Below are positions 18,350-26,245 of a DNA stretch of 64,000 bases, one piece after another. Under the pieces are notes generated by a model, which was given only the letters and a program-made list of their open reading frames with translations, had not been told where the DNA came from and made no database searches. Each line of letters opens with the position of its first letter. Position 1 is the stretch's first letter. A program made the position numbers and the translations under genes. This DNA comes from Bacteroidota bacterium (lineage in GTDB: Bacteria > Bacteroidota > Bacteroidia > UKL13-3): NCBI GenBank assembly GCA_027487835.1, contig JAIYCU010000016.1, forward strand, positions 1 through 64,000, written 5' to 3'.

Positions 18350-18901
18350 TTGAGGGACGCAATTAAACATATCGCATTGATAACATGTTGCTTAGCAACT
18401 TTGCAAGCAGCTTGGGCTCAAACCGACACCTTAAAACCTTTACCTTCACCTTCGGTTCAACCCGAAAACCCTACCGATACCTTAGGTTTAAAGCCACAAA
18501 GTTTTTCAGTAGATTCACTCATAAATTATGCCTTTACTTTTAAAGGAAAACGCTATAAACGGGGAGGAACTACCGTAAATGGTTTTGATTGTAGCGGCTA
18601 TACAATGATGGTGTATAAGAAATTTGGAATTAAACTTCCACACTCATCAGCTGCGCAAGGTTTAGTTGGAATTTCTCTTTCCAAAAAACAAATAGACAAA
18701 GGGGATTTAATTTTATTTAGAGGCAGAAACAGCCGACGCAAAGGCGTTGGGCATGTTGGAATTGTGATAACAAAAAAGGGAGAACCCATTCAGTTTATCC
18801 ATTCTAGCACCAGTAGCGGTGTAAGAATAGATTACTTGGATTCTCCCTATTATAAAAAACGTTTTGTAAAAGCGGTTAGGGTAAGGCCTTTAAAGCCATA
18901 A
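18350..18901 (+). CDS. NlpC/P60 (C40) cell-wall endopeptidase
   Basis: A 183-residue secreted cysteine peptidase that would cut peptide stems of peptidoglycan. The signal peptide ends near LQAAWAQ. The NlpC/P60 fold covers about 60-183 with the catalytic Cys in NGFDCSGYTMMVYKKFGI, LPHSSAAQ, the Gly-Asp motif DKGDLILF, the catalytic His in GVGHVGIV and the third polar position near FIHSSTSSGV. The start is TTG at 18350; no ATG lies near. It diverges from bamD and is convergent with the TPR gene, with 2 bases between stops. Confidence 0.9.
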   Translation: MRDAIKHIALITCCLATLQAAWAQTDTLKPLPSPSVQPENPTDTLGLKPQSFSVDSLINYAFTFKGKRYKRGGTTVNGFDCSGYTMMVYKKFGIKLPHSSAAQGLVGISLSKKQIDKGDLILFRGRNSRRKGVGHVGIVITKKGEPIQFIHSSTSSGVRIDYLDSPYYKKRFVKAVRVRPLKP

Positions 18902-18903
18902 GC

Positions 18904-20541
18904 CTATTTAAGTCCTTCTAAAACAGTTTTGGCCTTTTGATTGGTTGGGTCTAATTCAATAACCAACTTATAAAATTCCTTGGCCTCAGCGTTCTTTTCT
19001 AAGTTTAAATAATAAAATCCAAGATAACCATAGGCATTAATAAGGCCAGATTTGTTCTTCATTTTTAAAGTTGTTTCAAACTTTTCAGGATCTGTTTTAA
19101 GTAAACTTATATATTTTTCGTAGAACTGTTTAGGCAATTCAGTCTTAAAATCTGGGTCGAGCGCCGAGTTACAATTTCCTCTCCACAAGTAAGCATCAGG
19201 ATAATCTGCTTTCATCTCAGAAACTTTTGTAAAAGCAGAATCAGCCTTAATGTAATCTTTGGCAAAGTAGGCTGCCTTTCCATACAAGAAATAATCAGCT
19301 GCAGTTACTTTTTTAGCTTTAGAAAGGTATAATTCAAAAGTGGTAGTGGCATCGGTAAAGCGTTTCATTTTATTATATAACTTAGCCAAATCAGCAATTA
19401 AATCTGTATTGAAAGGGTTCATTTCAATGGCTTTATTCATATGAATAATGGCAATTGAATCTTTACCGCCCACCTTTGCTTCTAATTTTGCAAGGTATTC
19501 ATAATCGGTAACGGTTAATTTTTTCTCCTCAACCTTACTTATATAATATTCGAGTGACGCTAAACCACTTTTAGCGAGTTCTAAATCTGCTTTTAAATCG
19601 GTTACCTCACAAACTGAAAATCCACGTAAACGATACAATAAGAGATTTTCTTTATCTATTTTTTGAATTTCATCAATACGCGTTAGAGCTTCTTGAAACT
19701 CCTTACTTAAAAACAAAATACGCGCAAAACGAATTTGGTTAGAAACACTTGGTTCAGAATTATTTAAGTAAGTGGTATAGGCAGTTTTAGCTAACTCAAA
19801 ATTTCTTTGAGAATAATATACTTCTGCTTGTAACTTCCAAGCTGGTGCATAATTCTTGTCTTTATCAAAAGCGCGTTGCAAATCTGATTGCGCTTGTTCA
19901 AAGTTTTTTACACGCTTCCAAATTTCAGAAACACGAGTATAAGCTTTAGGATTAGCTGGATTAATTCCAATTGCTCTTTCATAGAAGGTAGCAGAACTAC
20001 CCCCATCATTTCTTTCTAAATAAACATCTCCGCCGGCTACTAACAAATCATAATTTTTCTTGTCTTGCTCATAACCCATTAAAATTAATTTTTCAGCTTC
20101 ATCGGTTAGTTTGGTATTGGCATTGTTAACCATACTAGAAGCCACAAGTGTAATAGCCCTAATGTCTGTATAAATGCCAGCGCGGTTTTTACTAAACGAT
20201 AATGCTTTATCAAAATACTCTTTTGCTTTTACTTTATCTTCTGCCATTAGTTCTAACTCACCTAAACCTGCGTAATTTGCAGGATTAGCAGGCGCTATTT
20301 TAATGCCTTCCTTATAAGATATTGCGGCTGAGTCTAGGTTTAAAATATTCATATAGGCTTGACCCAAGTAGTACCAATAATCTCCATTATTTGGTTCTTT
20401 TGCTACTAAACTTTTAAATACAGCCCTTGCAGATTCATACTTTTCAAAGTCTAAATCACGCATCCCTTGCTCTAAATTTTGAGCCATCACATTGATGCTT
20501 GCAAATACAAACAGCATCAAACTTAAAATACTTCTTTTCAT
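18904..20541 (-). CDS. periplasmic TPR protein of the TonB/PstS operon
   Basis: 545 residues from the ATG at 20541: signal peptide (SILSLMLFVFASINVMAQ), then TPR-type helical repeats along the whole length (DYWYYLGQAYMNILNLDSAA, NYAGLGELELMAEDKVKAKE, KAYTRVSEIWKRVKNFEQAQ). TPRs mediate protein contacts; no catalytic motif is seen. The frame is open to 20595, but that segment lacks a signal peptide and overlaps the PstS-like gene. It is the last gene of the exbB operon, 1 base after the PstS-like gene, which suggests a scaffold role with those envelope proteins. Confidence 0.85.
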   Translation of the reverse strand: MKRSILSLMLFVFASINVMAQNLEQGMRDLDFEKYESARAVFKSLVAKEPNNGDYWYYLGQAYMNILNLDSAAISYKEGIKIAPANPANYAGLGELELMAEDKVKAKEYFDKALSFSKNRAGIYTDIRAITLVASSMVNNANTKLTDEAEKLILMGYEQDKKNYDLLVAGGDVYLERNDGGSSATFYERAIGINPANPKAYTRVSEIWKRVKNFEQAQSDLQRAFDKDKNYAPAWKLQAEVYYSQRNFELAKTAYTTYLNNSEPSVSNQIRFARILFLSKEFQEALTRIDEIQKIDKENLLLYRLRGFSVCEVTDLKADLELAKSGLASLEYYISKVEEKKLTVTDYEYLAKLEAKVGGKDSIAIIHMNKAIEMNPFNTDLIADLAKLYNKMKRFTDATTTFELYLSKAKKVTAADYFLYGKAAYFAKDYIKADSAFTKVSEMKADYPDAYLWRGNCNSALDPDFKTELPKQFYEKYISLLKTDPEKFETTLKMKNKSGLINAYGYLGFYYLNLEKNAEAKEFYKLVIELDPTNQKAKTVLEGLK

Positions 20542-20542
20542 T

Positions 20543-21475
20543 TTATTGCGTAATATTAATCGTTCTAATTGAAGAGCGGTGCGGAACCAAACCACCCTTT
20601 AAAATTATTTTTTGCCCAGGTTCGCTTTCGAGAAAACTGGCAAAGCCTGTGCCAAGTCCGGTTCTAAGTTCTCTGCTTAGCACACGGATGGGGCGCCAAT
20701 AAGGATATTGTTTTAAGGCAATATTCCCTTGAATTGGCTTGTTTGTAATACCCGAAACCCTTAGCAATATTGGCTGTACTTCGGCGACCTTAAGGTTATC
20801 AAGAAAAAACTTCGATTGAGCATCATCTAAATCGCTTATCCAGCTAACACCAATGATACCAATGGCATTAGGGTTATCTTGTACATATTTAATAACTTCA
20901 GGATTACTATTTAGGGCGAAGCAATTACTGCCCAATTTTGACCCTAATAAGACAGAATCTTCTAACATTCTAATGGCACCTGATTTAGCATGATCAAATA
21001 CAACTTTGATAGCACCTAGTTTATTCTTGGGCGAAATTTGTTGCCACTGGTTAATTTGGCCATTAAGCAATCCTTTAATTTGAGCCAATGAAAAACTTGT
21101 ATCTGTATTTTTAGGATTTAAAATAAATGCAATGGCATCATATCCTATTTTGAAAACGCGCGCCCTACTAATATTTTGAGCCTTTAGCACCTCCAATTCT
21201 TGATTGGTTAATTCCCTTGTAACAACAGCCATTCTAACACTGTCATTAAGCATTAATTGAATGGCATCAAACTCACTGGTATAAATGGCATTCACTTTGG
21301 CTTTGGGATGTTGCACATGAAAAACCGCTAATTCGGCTTCCATAATGGGCTTTAGGCTTTCATCACAACTAATGGTAATTTCCCCTGAAGTAGGAGAATC
21401 AGCTGGCGCTTGGGTATTATTACCTGCACAAGCGGTTAACAGAAAAACTAATATAATTATCGTATAACGCGCCAT
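20543..21475 (-). CDS. PstS-like substrate-binding lipoprotein
   Basis: 310 residues from the ATG at 21475. It has a lipoprotein signal (ILVFLLTACAG) and a periplasmic binding fold of the PBP-like/PstS class (GEITISCDESLKPIMEAEL, VVTRELTNQELEVLK, KIGYDAIAFILNPKN, NPNAIGIIGVSW, FLESEPGQKIILKGGLVP). Phosphate is the usual ligand, but no pstCAB genes are present, so a link to TonB-dependent uptake rather than an ABC importer is inferred from position. The start overlaps the small membrane gene by 19 bases. The frame is open to 21529. Confidence 0.85.
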   Translation of the reverse strand: MARYTIIILVFLLTACAGNNTQAPADSPTSGEITISCDESLKPIMEAELAVFHVQHPKAKVNAIYTSEFDAIQLMLNDSVRMAVVTRELTNQELEVLKAQNISRARVFKIGYDAIAFILNPKNTDTSFSLAQIKGLLNGQINQWQQISPKNKLGAIKVVFDHAKSGAIRMLEDSVLLGSKLGSNCFALNSNPEVIKYVQDNPNAIGIIGVSWISDLDDAQSKFFLDNLKVAEVQPILLRVSGITNKPIQGNIALKQYPYWRPIRVLSRELRTGLGTGFASFLESEPGQKIILKGGLVPHRSSIRTINITQ

Positions 21476-21675
21476 AATCTTATAAATCCATATGCAAATA
21501 AAAGAGCTGAAATTCCAATAATTACCCATTGGTCGGCTCCTTCAATAAAAGGAAAAAAATAAAAAACTACTCCAAGAATCATATAAAGCGAACCCATGGC
21601 GATATGAAAATACTTCATAATACCATTCACTTTTTGTTCTCTGTTTTCTTCTTGATTATTTATTTGGTCGTTCAT
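21457..21675 (-). CDS. small two-helix membrane protein
   Basis: 72 residues from the ATG at 21675 (an in-frame ATG also occurs at 21687). Polar N terminus (NDQINNQEENREQKVN), then two hydrophobic helices, YFHIAMGSLYMILGVVFYFF and WVIIGISALLFAYGFIRLW, with a basic end. Unknown function. It lies between tonB and the PstS-like gene, overlaps the latter by 19 bases and is separated from tonB by a long hairpin, so it belongs to this operon. Confidence 0.75.
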   Translation of the reverse strand: MNDQINNQEENREQKVNGIMKYFHIAMGSLYMILGVVFYFFPFIEGADQWVIIGISALLFAYGFIRLWRVIR

Positions 21676-21691
21676 TTTAAAATGCAAGCGA

Positions 21692-21747
21692 AAGCCTGAA
21701 CCAATTGGTTTGAATGTATAAATTCAAAAAGCAATTGACTCAGGCTT
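21692..21747 (-). promoter_or_regulatory. long intercistronic hairpin after tonB
   Basis: The arms AAGCCTGAACCAATTG (21692-21707) and CAATTGACTCAGGCTT (21732-21747) pair with two mismatches in 16. Inside them TTTGAAT and ATTCAAA pair again, giving a nearly continuous stem of about 23 bp with a small loop. There is no T-run, so it looks more like an RNA-stability or processing element than a terminator. Confidence 0.6.
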
Positions 21748-21751
21748 ATTA

Positions 21752-22555
21752 TTAATTTAATTGGAAACGGATAGGCAAGGTATATTTTACAATAACTGCT
21801 TTACCGTTTTGTTTTCCGGGAGTCCAAGCTGGCATATTTTTTACAACACGAATAGCTTCTTCATCACAACCCCAACCAAGCTTTTTACCTACTGCTTCGA
21901 TGTTGGAGATTTTACCATCTTTATCTACTACAAAGGAAAGTACAACTTTTCCCTCGATGCTATTCTCACGTGCCATTTGAGGGTATTGGATGTTTTTTCC
22001 AAGGTATTTATACAAATCTTCAACCCCACCTGGAAACTCTGGCATTTGCTCTGCAAAAGTTAAAATTTCTGGGGCTTCTCCATCGCCATCACCGCCTTCG
22101 GTAAGCGAGGCATCTACCCCATTAGGATCACCTTCAACGGTAGTAACACCTGCATCCTTATCCTTCATTTCTTCTTGAATAGGTGGTTCCTCATCTTCTG
22201 GAACTTCCTCATCAGGTTTAATTTCTGGGGGAGTAAATTTCACCGTACTTTTAAGGGGAGGTGGTGGCTCCGTTGGTGGCGGAGGTGGTTCGTTTTTATC
22301 AATTGGTGGCGGTTCCTCTAAGGTTGTAACATCATCCACTTTAACCACATTTTCTTGTGGTAATTGAGATTTTAGGTAGTTAAGAATAACCGGAGCCGAA
22401 ATACTGGCTGTAAATAAAACGATAGAAAGCACGATGCCTTTGATGGTATTTTTATCCCCATCTTTGCGAAGCACATAAGCGCCATAAGTTTTATTTCTTC
22501 CAGTAAATACAAGGTCAACCCATTTGCTATCAAATATATCTGTTTTAGCTGCCAT
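21752..22555 (-). CDS. tonB: energy transducer TonB
   Basis: TonB links the ExbBD motor to outer-membrane TonB-dependent transporters. The 267-residue protein has a short cytoplasmic N terminus (FDSKWVDLVFTGRNKTYGAYVLR, a Bacteroidota signature), one membrane helix (about 38-58), a Pro/Glu-rich periplasmic spacer (PPPIDKNEPPPPPTEPPPP) and the TonB C-terminal domain (about 185-267) with EFPGGVEDLYKYLGKNIQYP, GKVVLSFVVDKDGKI and LPIRFQLN. It starts 2 bases after exbD. Confidence 0.95.
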   Translation of the reverse strand: MAAKTDIFDSKWVDLVFTGRNKTYGAYVLRKDGDKNTIKGIVLSIVLFTASISAPVILNYLKSQLPQENVVKVDDVTTLEEPPPIDKNEPPPPPTEPPPPLKSTVKFTPPEIKPDEEVPEDEEPPIQEEMKDKDAGVTTVEGDPNGVDASLTEGGDGDGEAPEILTFAEQMPEFPGGVEDLYKYLGKNIQYPQMARENSIEGKVVLSFVVDKDGKISNIEAVGKKLGWGCDEEAIRVVKNMPAWTPGKQNGKAVIVKYTLPIRFQLN

Positions 22556-22557
22556 AG

Positions 22558-23223
22558 TTAATTTGCATTAATGGTTGTCATTGCGGTTTTGATCAAATCT
22601 TGTTCTACTGGGGTAATATCAACAATAGCATATCTACCAATATTACAGATTAACATTTCATCCAGAATATCAACTAGGTTTTTGTATTTGGCCTTGTCAT
22701 CCGCTTTGATTACAACAATCAATGCCTCTTTATTTGCCTTAATACCCGATATTCTTTTCTTCATTTCATCTTCCGGAATTTGATTGAGCCTGTACATCTC
22801 TCTCAAAATTGGAATAGAATCGTAGTTGTTTGCATTAGCCCTATCTAATAATTCCTTATTCTTATTAAGTAGGGTTGATCTAACGCCACCAGGACTAAAA
22901 TCTGTGATTACAGGAGTTTCTGGCTCGCCAGTTTTGTCATTAATAAAATAGTAAACTATCTTATCATTTTCGGCAAGCAATAAGGTAATGGCTTGAGAAG
23001 CCTTTACTTTAATTTTCTCTTCCTGATCCTCAGTTTTAACTGGCATATTAATTTCCATGGTTTTTGGCTTATTCATGGAAGTGGTTAACATAAAGAAGGT
23101 AATTAATAGAAACCCTAAGTCTACCATTGGGGTAAAGTCTACACGAGTAGACATTTTTTTACCTTTGGGTTTCTTCCCTCCTTTTTTATGACCACCGCCG
23201 CCGCCGCCTTCTATTTCTGCCAT
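22558..23223 (-). CDS. exbD: biopolymer transport protein ExbD (second copy)
   Basis: A 221-residue ExbD/TolR protein: a Gly/Lys-rich cytoplasmic tail, one membrane helix beginning with the proton-path Asp motif (FTPMVDLGFLLITFFMLTTS, about 30-50), and a periplasmic domain longer than in E. coli. Residue 35 supplies the conserved Asp. With ExbB and the other ExbD it forms the proton-driven motor for TonB. It is 12 bases after the first exbD. The two ExbDs differ strongly in their periplasmic parts, suggesting a mixed complex. Confidence 0.93.
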   Translation of the reverse strand: MAEIEGGGGGGHKKGGKKPKGKKMSTRVDFTPMVDLGFLLITFFMLTTSMNKPKTMEINMPVKTEDQEEKIKVKASQAITLLLAENDKIVYYFINDKTGEPETPVITDFSPGGVRSTLLNKNKELLDRANANNYDSIPILREMYRLNQIPEDEMKKRISGIKANKEALIVVIKADDKAKYKNLVDILDEMLICNIGRYAIVDITPVEQDLIKTAMTTINAN

Positions 23224-23235
23224 ACTATTTACTAA

Positions 23236-23838
23236 TTATTCAGCCGATTCGGTTGTTAGGTTGGTAATAAAATTAAATCTGTTAACCTTCTTATCCTGTA
23301 AGGTGGCAATTACTTGCTTCACTACAGGGAAGTTGGCATTCTGGTCGCCTTTGATGGCAACACGAACCATATTATTGGTTAAACGTGCTTGCCAAATCCA
23401 ATCGGCCAGTTCATTATTTGTAGAATCGCTAGGGATACCGCTTTGGTTAAGCTTACCTCTATCTTCTACCTTTGTATTTATAACGGAACGCAGTTCACTG
23501 AAGGGTACACCAAAACTCGACATTAATGAAAACGATTGAATTTCTTCTGGAGAAAAATTTACTCCTTTAATCGCGCTCATTTTTTTGATGAGTTCTGCTT
23601 TATATAATTGTCCTTCCATCGAAAAAAACACCCTACCATCTTCACTAATTGTGATGGTCATAATGTCTGTTTCTGGCAATGGCACTTCTGCCACTGAAGA
23701 AGGTGCATTTACTGATACCGGTTCATCAGGTTTGAACTGAGTTGCCAACATAAAAAACGTAAGTAGAAGGAAAGCCACGTCTGTCATGGCTGTCATATCT
23801 ACGGACGTACTTTTGCGTGGTACTTTTACTTTAGGCAT
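23236..23838 (-). CDS. exbD: biopolymer transport protein ExbD (first copy)
   Basis: A 200-residue ExbD/TolR protein with a short basic N terminus (MPKVKVPRKSTSVD), a membrane helix with the conserved Asp (MTAMTDVAFLLLTFFMLATQ, about 15-34) and a periplasmic domain ending in KGDQNANFPVVKQVIATLQD. Tandem unequal exbD genes next to exbB and tonB are a Bacteroidota arrangement. A 57-bp gap holding a perfect 18-bp inverted repeat separates it from exbB. Confidence 0.93.
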   Translation of the reverse strand: MPKVKVPRKSTSVDMTAMTDVAFLLLTFFMLATQFKPDEPVSVNAPSSVAEVPLPETDIMTITISEDGRVFFSMEGQLYKAELIKKMSAIKGVNFSPEEIQSFSLMSSFGVPFSELRSVINTKVEDRGKLNQSGIPSDSTNNELADWIWQARLTNNMVRVAIKGDQNANFPVVKQVIATLQDKKVNRFNFITNLTTESAE

Positions 23839-23872
23839 ATTGCTTTATTTTTAAAACCTGAGTGATATAAAA

Positions 23873-23890
23873 TTTCGGTTCAAACCGAAA
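23873..23890. promoter_or_regulatory. perfect inverted repeat between exbB and exbD
   Basis: TTTCGGTT-CA-AACCGAAA: 8-bp arms around CA, the most symmetrical copy of the GGTTCAAACC word scattered through the window. It could be an operator-like site or an mRNA hairpin; no T-run follows on either strand. Confidence 0.5.
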
Positions 23891-23895
23891 CTAAA

Positions 23896-24723
23896 TTATT
23901 TTGAATGCTTTTCAGCAAATGTTTGAATAATGCTGTAACCTGCTTCATCAATTGTAAATGTAATTTTATCAATTTTAGTTGTAAATACATTGTACATGAT
24001 AATGGCTACGGCAGAGTTACCAATTCCAAGCGCTGTATTGATAAGCGCCTCAGAAATACCATTTGCTAAACCTACTGAATCTGGAGCACCACCAGTACCT
24101 AAAGCCGAGAAGGCTTTAATCATACCAATTACAGTTCCTAAAAGAGCAATCAAAGTAGAAACTGAAGCCATGGTTGCAATAATTACCAAGTTTTTCTCCA
24201 GCATAGGTAACTCTAAAGTTGTTGCTTCTTCAATTTCTTTTTGGATAGCAAGGATTTTTTGGTCTTTATCCATGCCTTCTGCATTTTCCATTGATTTGTA
24301 TTTACCTAAAGCACTTCTAACGATGTTAGCTACTGAACCTTGTTGTTTATCGCATTCTGCAATAGCTGCATCAGCGTTATTGGCATTAAGATGACCCATT
24401 ACACGACGTACAAATTGTTCTGCACTGCCTTTTCCTTGGGCTTTACCAATGGTTAAAAAACGTTCAATTGAAAATGTGATACTCATTAATACTAATGACA
24501 ATAGGATAGGTACAATAAAACCACCCTTGTAAATTAAACCCAATACGTGTTGAACCCCTTCTTGTACGGGATGATTATTTGAATCATTTCCTTCAAAATT
24601 TGCAGGGTTACCCAACACAAATTTGTAAATCAAAATACCTGTAAGTACTAGGATTGGAATAGTGAATGCGGCAAAGTTTTTCTTAAATCCGCTTTCTTGT
24701 TTAGGTGAAGCTACCTTGTTCAT
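23896..24723 (-). CDS. exbB: MotA/TolQ/ExbB proton channel protein
   Basis: 275 residues with the ExbB pattern: a first hydrophobic segment (18-37), a second at about 62-85 (GGFIVPILLSLVLMSITFSIERF), a cytoplasmic loop, and paired helices around IATMASVSTLIALLGTVIGMIKAF and ISEALINTALGIGNSAVAIIMYN. LLGTVIGMIKAFSALG is the family signature. It forms the stator-like pentamer around the ExbD helices. It is the first gene of the exbB-exbD-exbD-tonB-small-PstS-TPR operon. I find no clear consensus promoter in the 126-bp upstream gap. Confidence 0.93.
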   Translation of the reverse strand: MNKVASPKQESGFKKNFAAFTIPILVLTGILIYKFVLGNPANFEGNDSNNHPVQEGVQHVLGLIYKGGFIVPILLSLVLMSITFSIERFLTIGKAQGKGSAEQFVRRVMGHLNANNADAAIAECDKQQGSVANIVRSALGKYKSMENAEGMDKDQKILAIQKEIEEATTLELPMLEKNLVIIATMASVSTLIALLGTVIGMIKAFSALGTGGAPDSVGLANGISEALINTALGIGNSAVAIIMYNVFTTKIDKITFTIDEAGYSIIQTFAEKHSK

Positions 24724-24849
24724 GTGATTAACTATTTATTATGTTTAGATTGTTACAAAAAAAGTCATATTTTATGAATAAACAAGTTGCATGACCCATT
24801 AATTTAATGTTATCACTTTAACTTGATATTCGGTTTAACGGGTTAAGGC

Positions 24850-26226
24850 TTAAAATATGTTAAGAATTGCGCCTGGGCGAATTCCAAGGTATAAGCTTAA
24901 GGCAAGTGTGAGGGCTAAAACCAAGGCATAAGTGAAAGAAAAAGTCACTTTTTGATCGTTTCCTGGTTTTCCATACATGGCAACAATTACTTTAAAATAG
25001 TAGTAAACTCCTATTATTGAGCTAATTATTGCAATAAGTGTGGTATAAAAGAAACCTGCATGTAAAGATTCAGTAAAGATGTAATATTTACCTAAGAATC
25101 CTACAAAAGGAGGAATTCCAGCCAAGCCTAACATGGCCATTGAAAGAGATGCTGCTAGAAGGGGTTGCTTTTTTCCTAAGCCATTAAAGGCGTCTATTTT
25201 TTCACTACCTGCTGCTTCAAACACGGGAATTGCAACTGCAAATGCCGCTAAAGTACTTAAAACATAGCCTAATCCATAAAATAACAAGGCGCCAGTTGGC
25301 TGCTCTTGGGAAGCCATCATCAATAACATCAGATAACCTGCATGCGAAATTCCGGAGTAGGCTAAAAGTCGTTTAAAGTTATCTTGGGCCAAAGCCATTA
25401 AATTACCCACTAGTAAAGTGGCAATTGCCACAATGTTTAAAATAAGTCCTGTTTTAACTGAAGTATAAAAGAAAACTACTGTTAATAATTTATACAAAGC
25501 AGCAAAGCCAACCACCTTAACGAGTGTACTCATATAAGCGGTTATCAAAGCAGGGGCACCTTCATAAACATCTGGGGCCCAAAAATGAAAAGGAGCGGCA
25601 GAAACTTTAAACAACATGGCAAATATGACCAATACCATACCCGTGTAAAATAAAGGAGAAATATTACCTTGTGCATTTGCTGTATACTCTGCAATGGCGT
25701 AAATATTAAAGCTTCCGCTAGTACCAAATATTAACGCCATCCCAAACAATAAGAAAGCAGAAGCAAAAGAACCCATTAAAAAATATTTAAAACCAGCTTC
25801 GTTGGAACGAATATCAAATCGTCTGCTTCCAGCCATAATGTACAAGGCTATTGATAAGGTTTCTACACCTAAAAATAACATTGTTAAATTGGCAAAAGAC
25901 AACATCATTAAACCGCCCACTAGAATAAAAATTAAAATGGCAGTAAAATCACTGATGTACCCTTGTTCTTTTTGATAATAATCACCAGACATAATTAAAA
26001 CCAACAAAGTGGCAAAAATTGCTAATCCACCAAATGCTACTGAGAAATTATCTACACGCAGCATATCATTAAAGAAAGATTTATTGAGGTTCCAGTCCAA
26101 TAGGTTCAAACCGAAAATAACTGCAAGACCCAAAACTACAATCGGAACAATCAGCTTTCTTAAATTAAGAATCTCCGCAAGCATGCAGAAGAAGCCCAAA
26201 ACAGAGGTATATATTAATGTATTCAC
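24850..26226 (-). CDS. nuoN: NADH-quinone oxidoreductase subunit N
   Basis: An antiporter-like membrane subunit of complex I, 458 residues with about 14 helices. GVETLSIALYIMAGSRR, FKVSAAPFHFWAPDVYEGAP (key Lys and proton-antiporter fold) and LLAYSGISHAGYLML are diagnostic. The start is GTG at 26226, 19 bases after nuoM. It is the last gene of the nuo operon. I see no convincing terminator in the 126-bp gap before exbB, only a TTAACCCGTTAA palindrome. Confidence 0.95.
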   Translation of the reverse strand: MNTLIYTSVLGFFCMLAEILNLRKLIVPIVVLGLAVIFGLNLLDWNLNKSFFNDMLRVDNFSVAFGGLAIFATLLVLIMSGDYYQKEQGYISDFTAILIFILVGGLMMLSFANLTMLFLGVETLSIALYIMAGSRRFDIRSNEAGFKYFLMGSFASAFLLFGMALIFGTSGSFNIYAIAEYTANAQGNISPLFYTGMVLVIFAMLFKVSAAPFHFWAPDVYEGAPALITAYMSTLVKVVGFAALYKLLTVVFFYTSVKTGLILNIVAIATLLVGNLMALAQDNFKRLLAYSGISHAGYLMLLMMASQEQPTGALLFYGLGYVLSTLAAFAVAIPVFEAAGSEKIDAFNGLGKKQPLLAASLSMAMLGLAGIPPFVGFLGKYYIFTESLHAGFFYTTLIAIISSIIGVYYYFKVIVAMYGKPGNDQKVTFSFTYALVLALTLALSLYLGIRPGAILNIF

Positions 26227-26245
26227 TTGAATTAACTTTGGTTTC

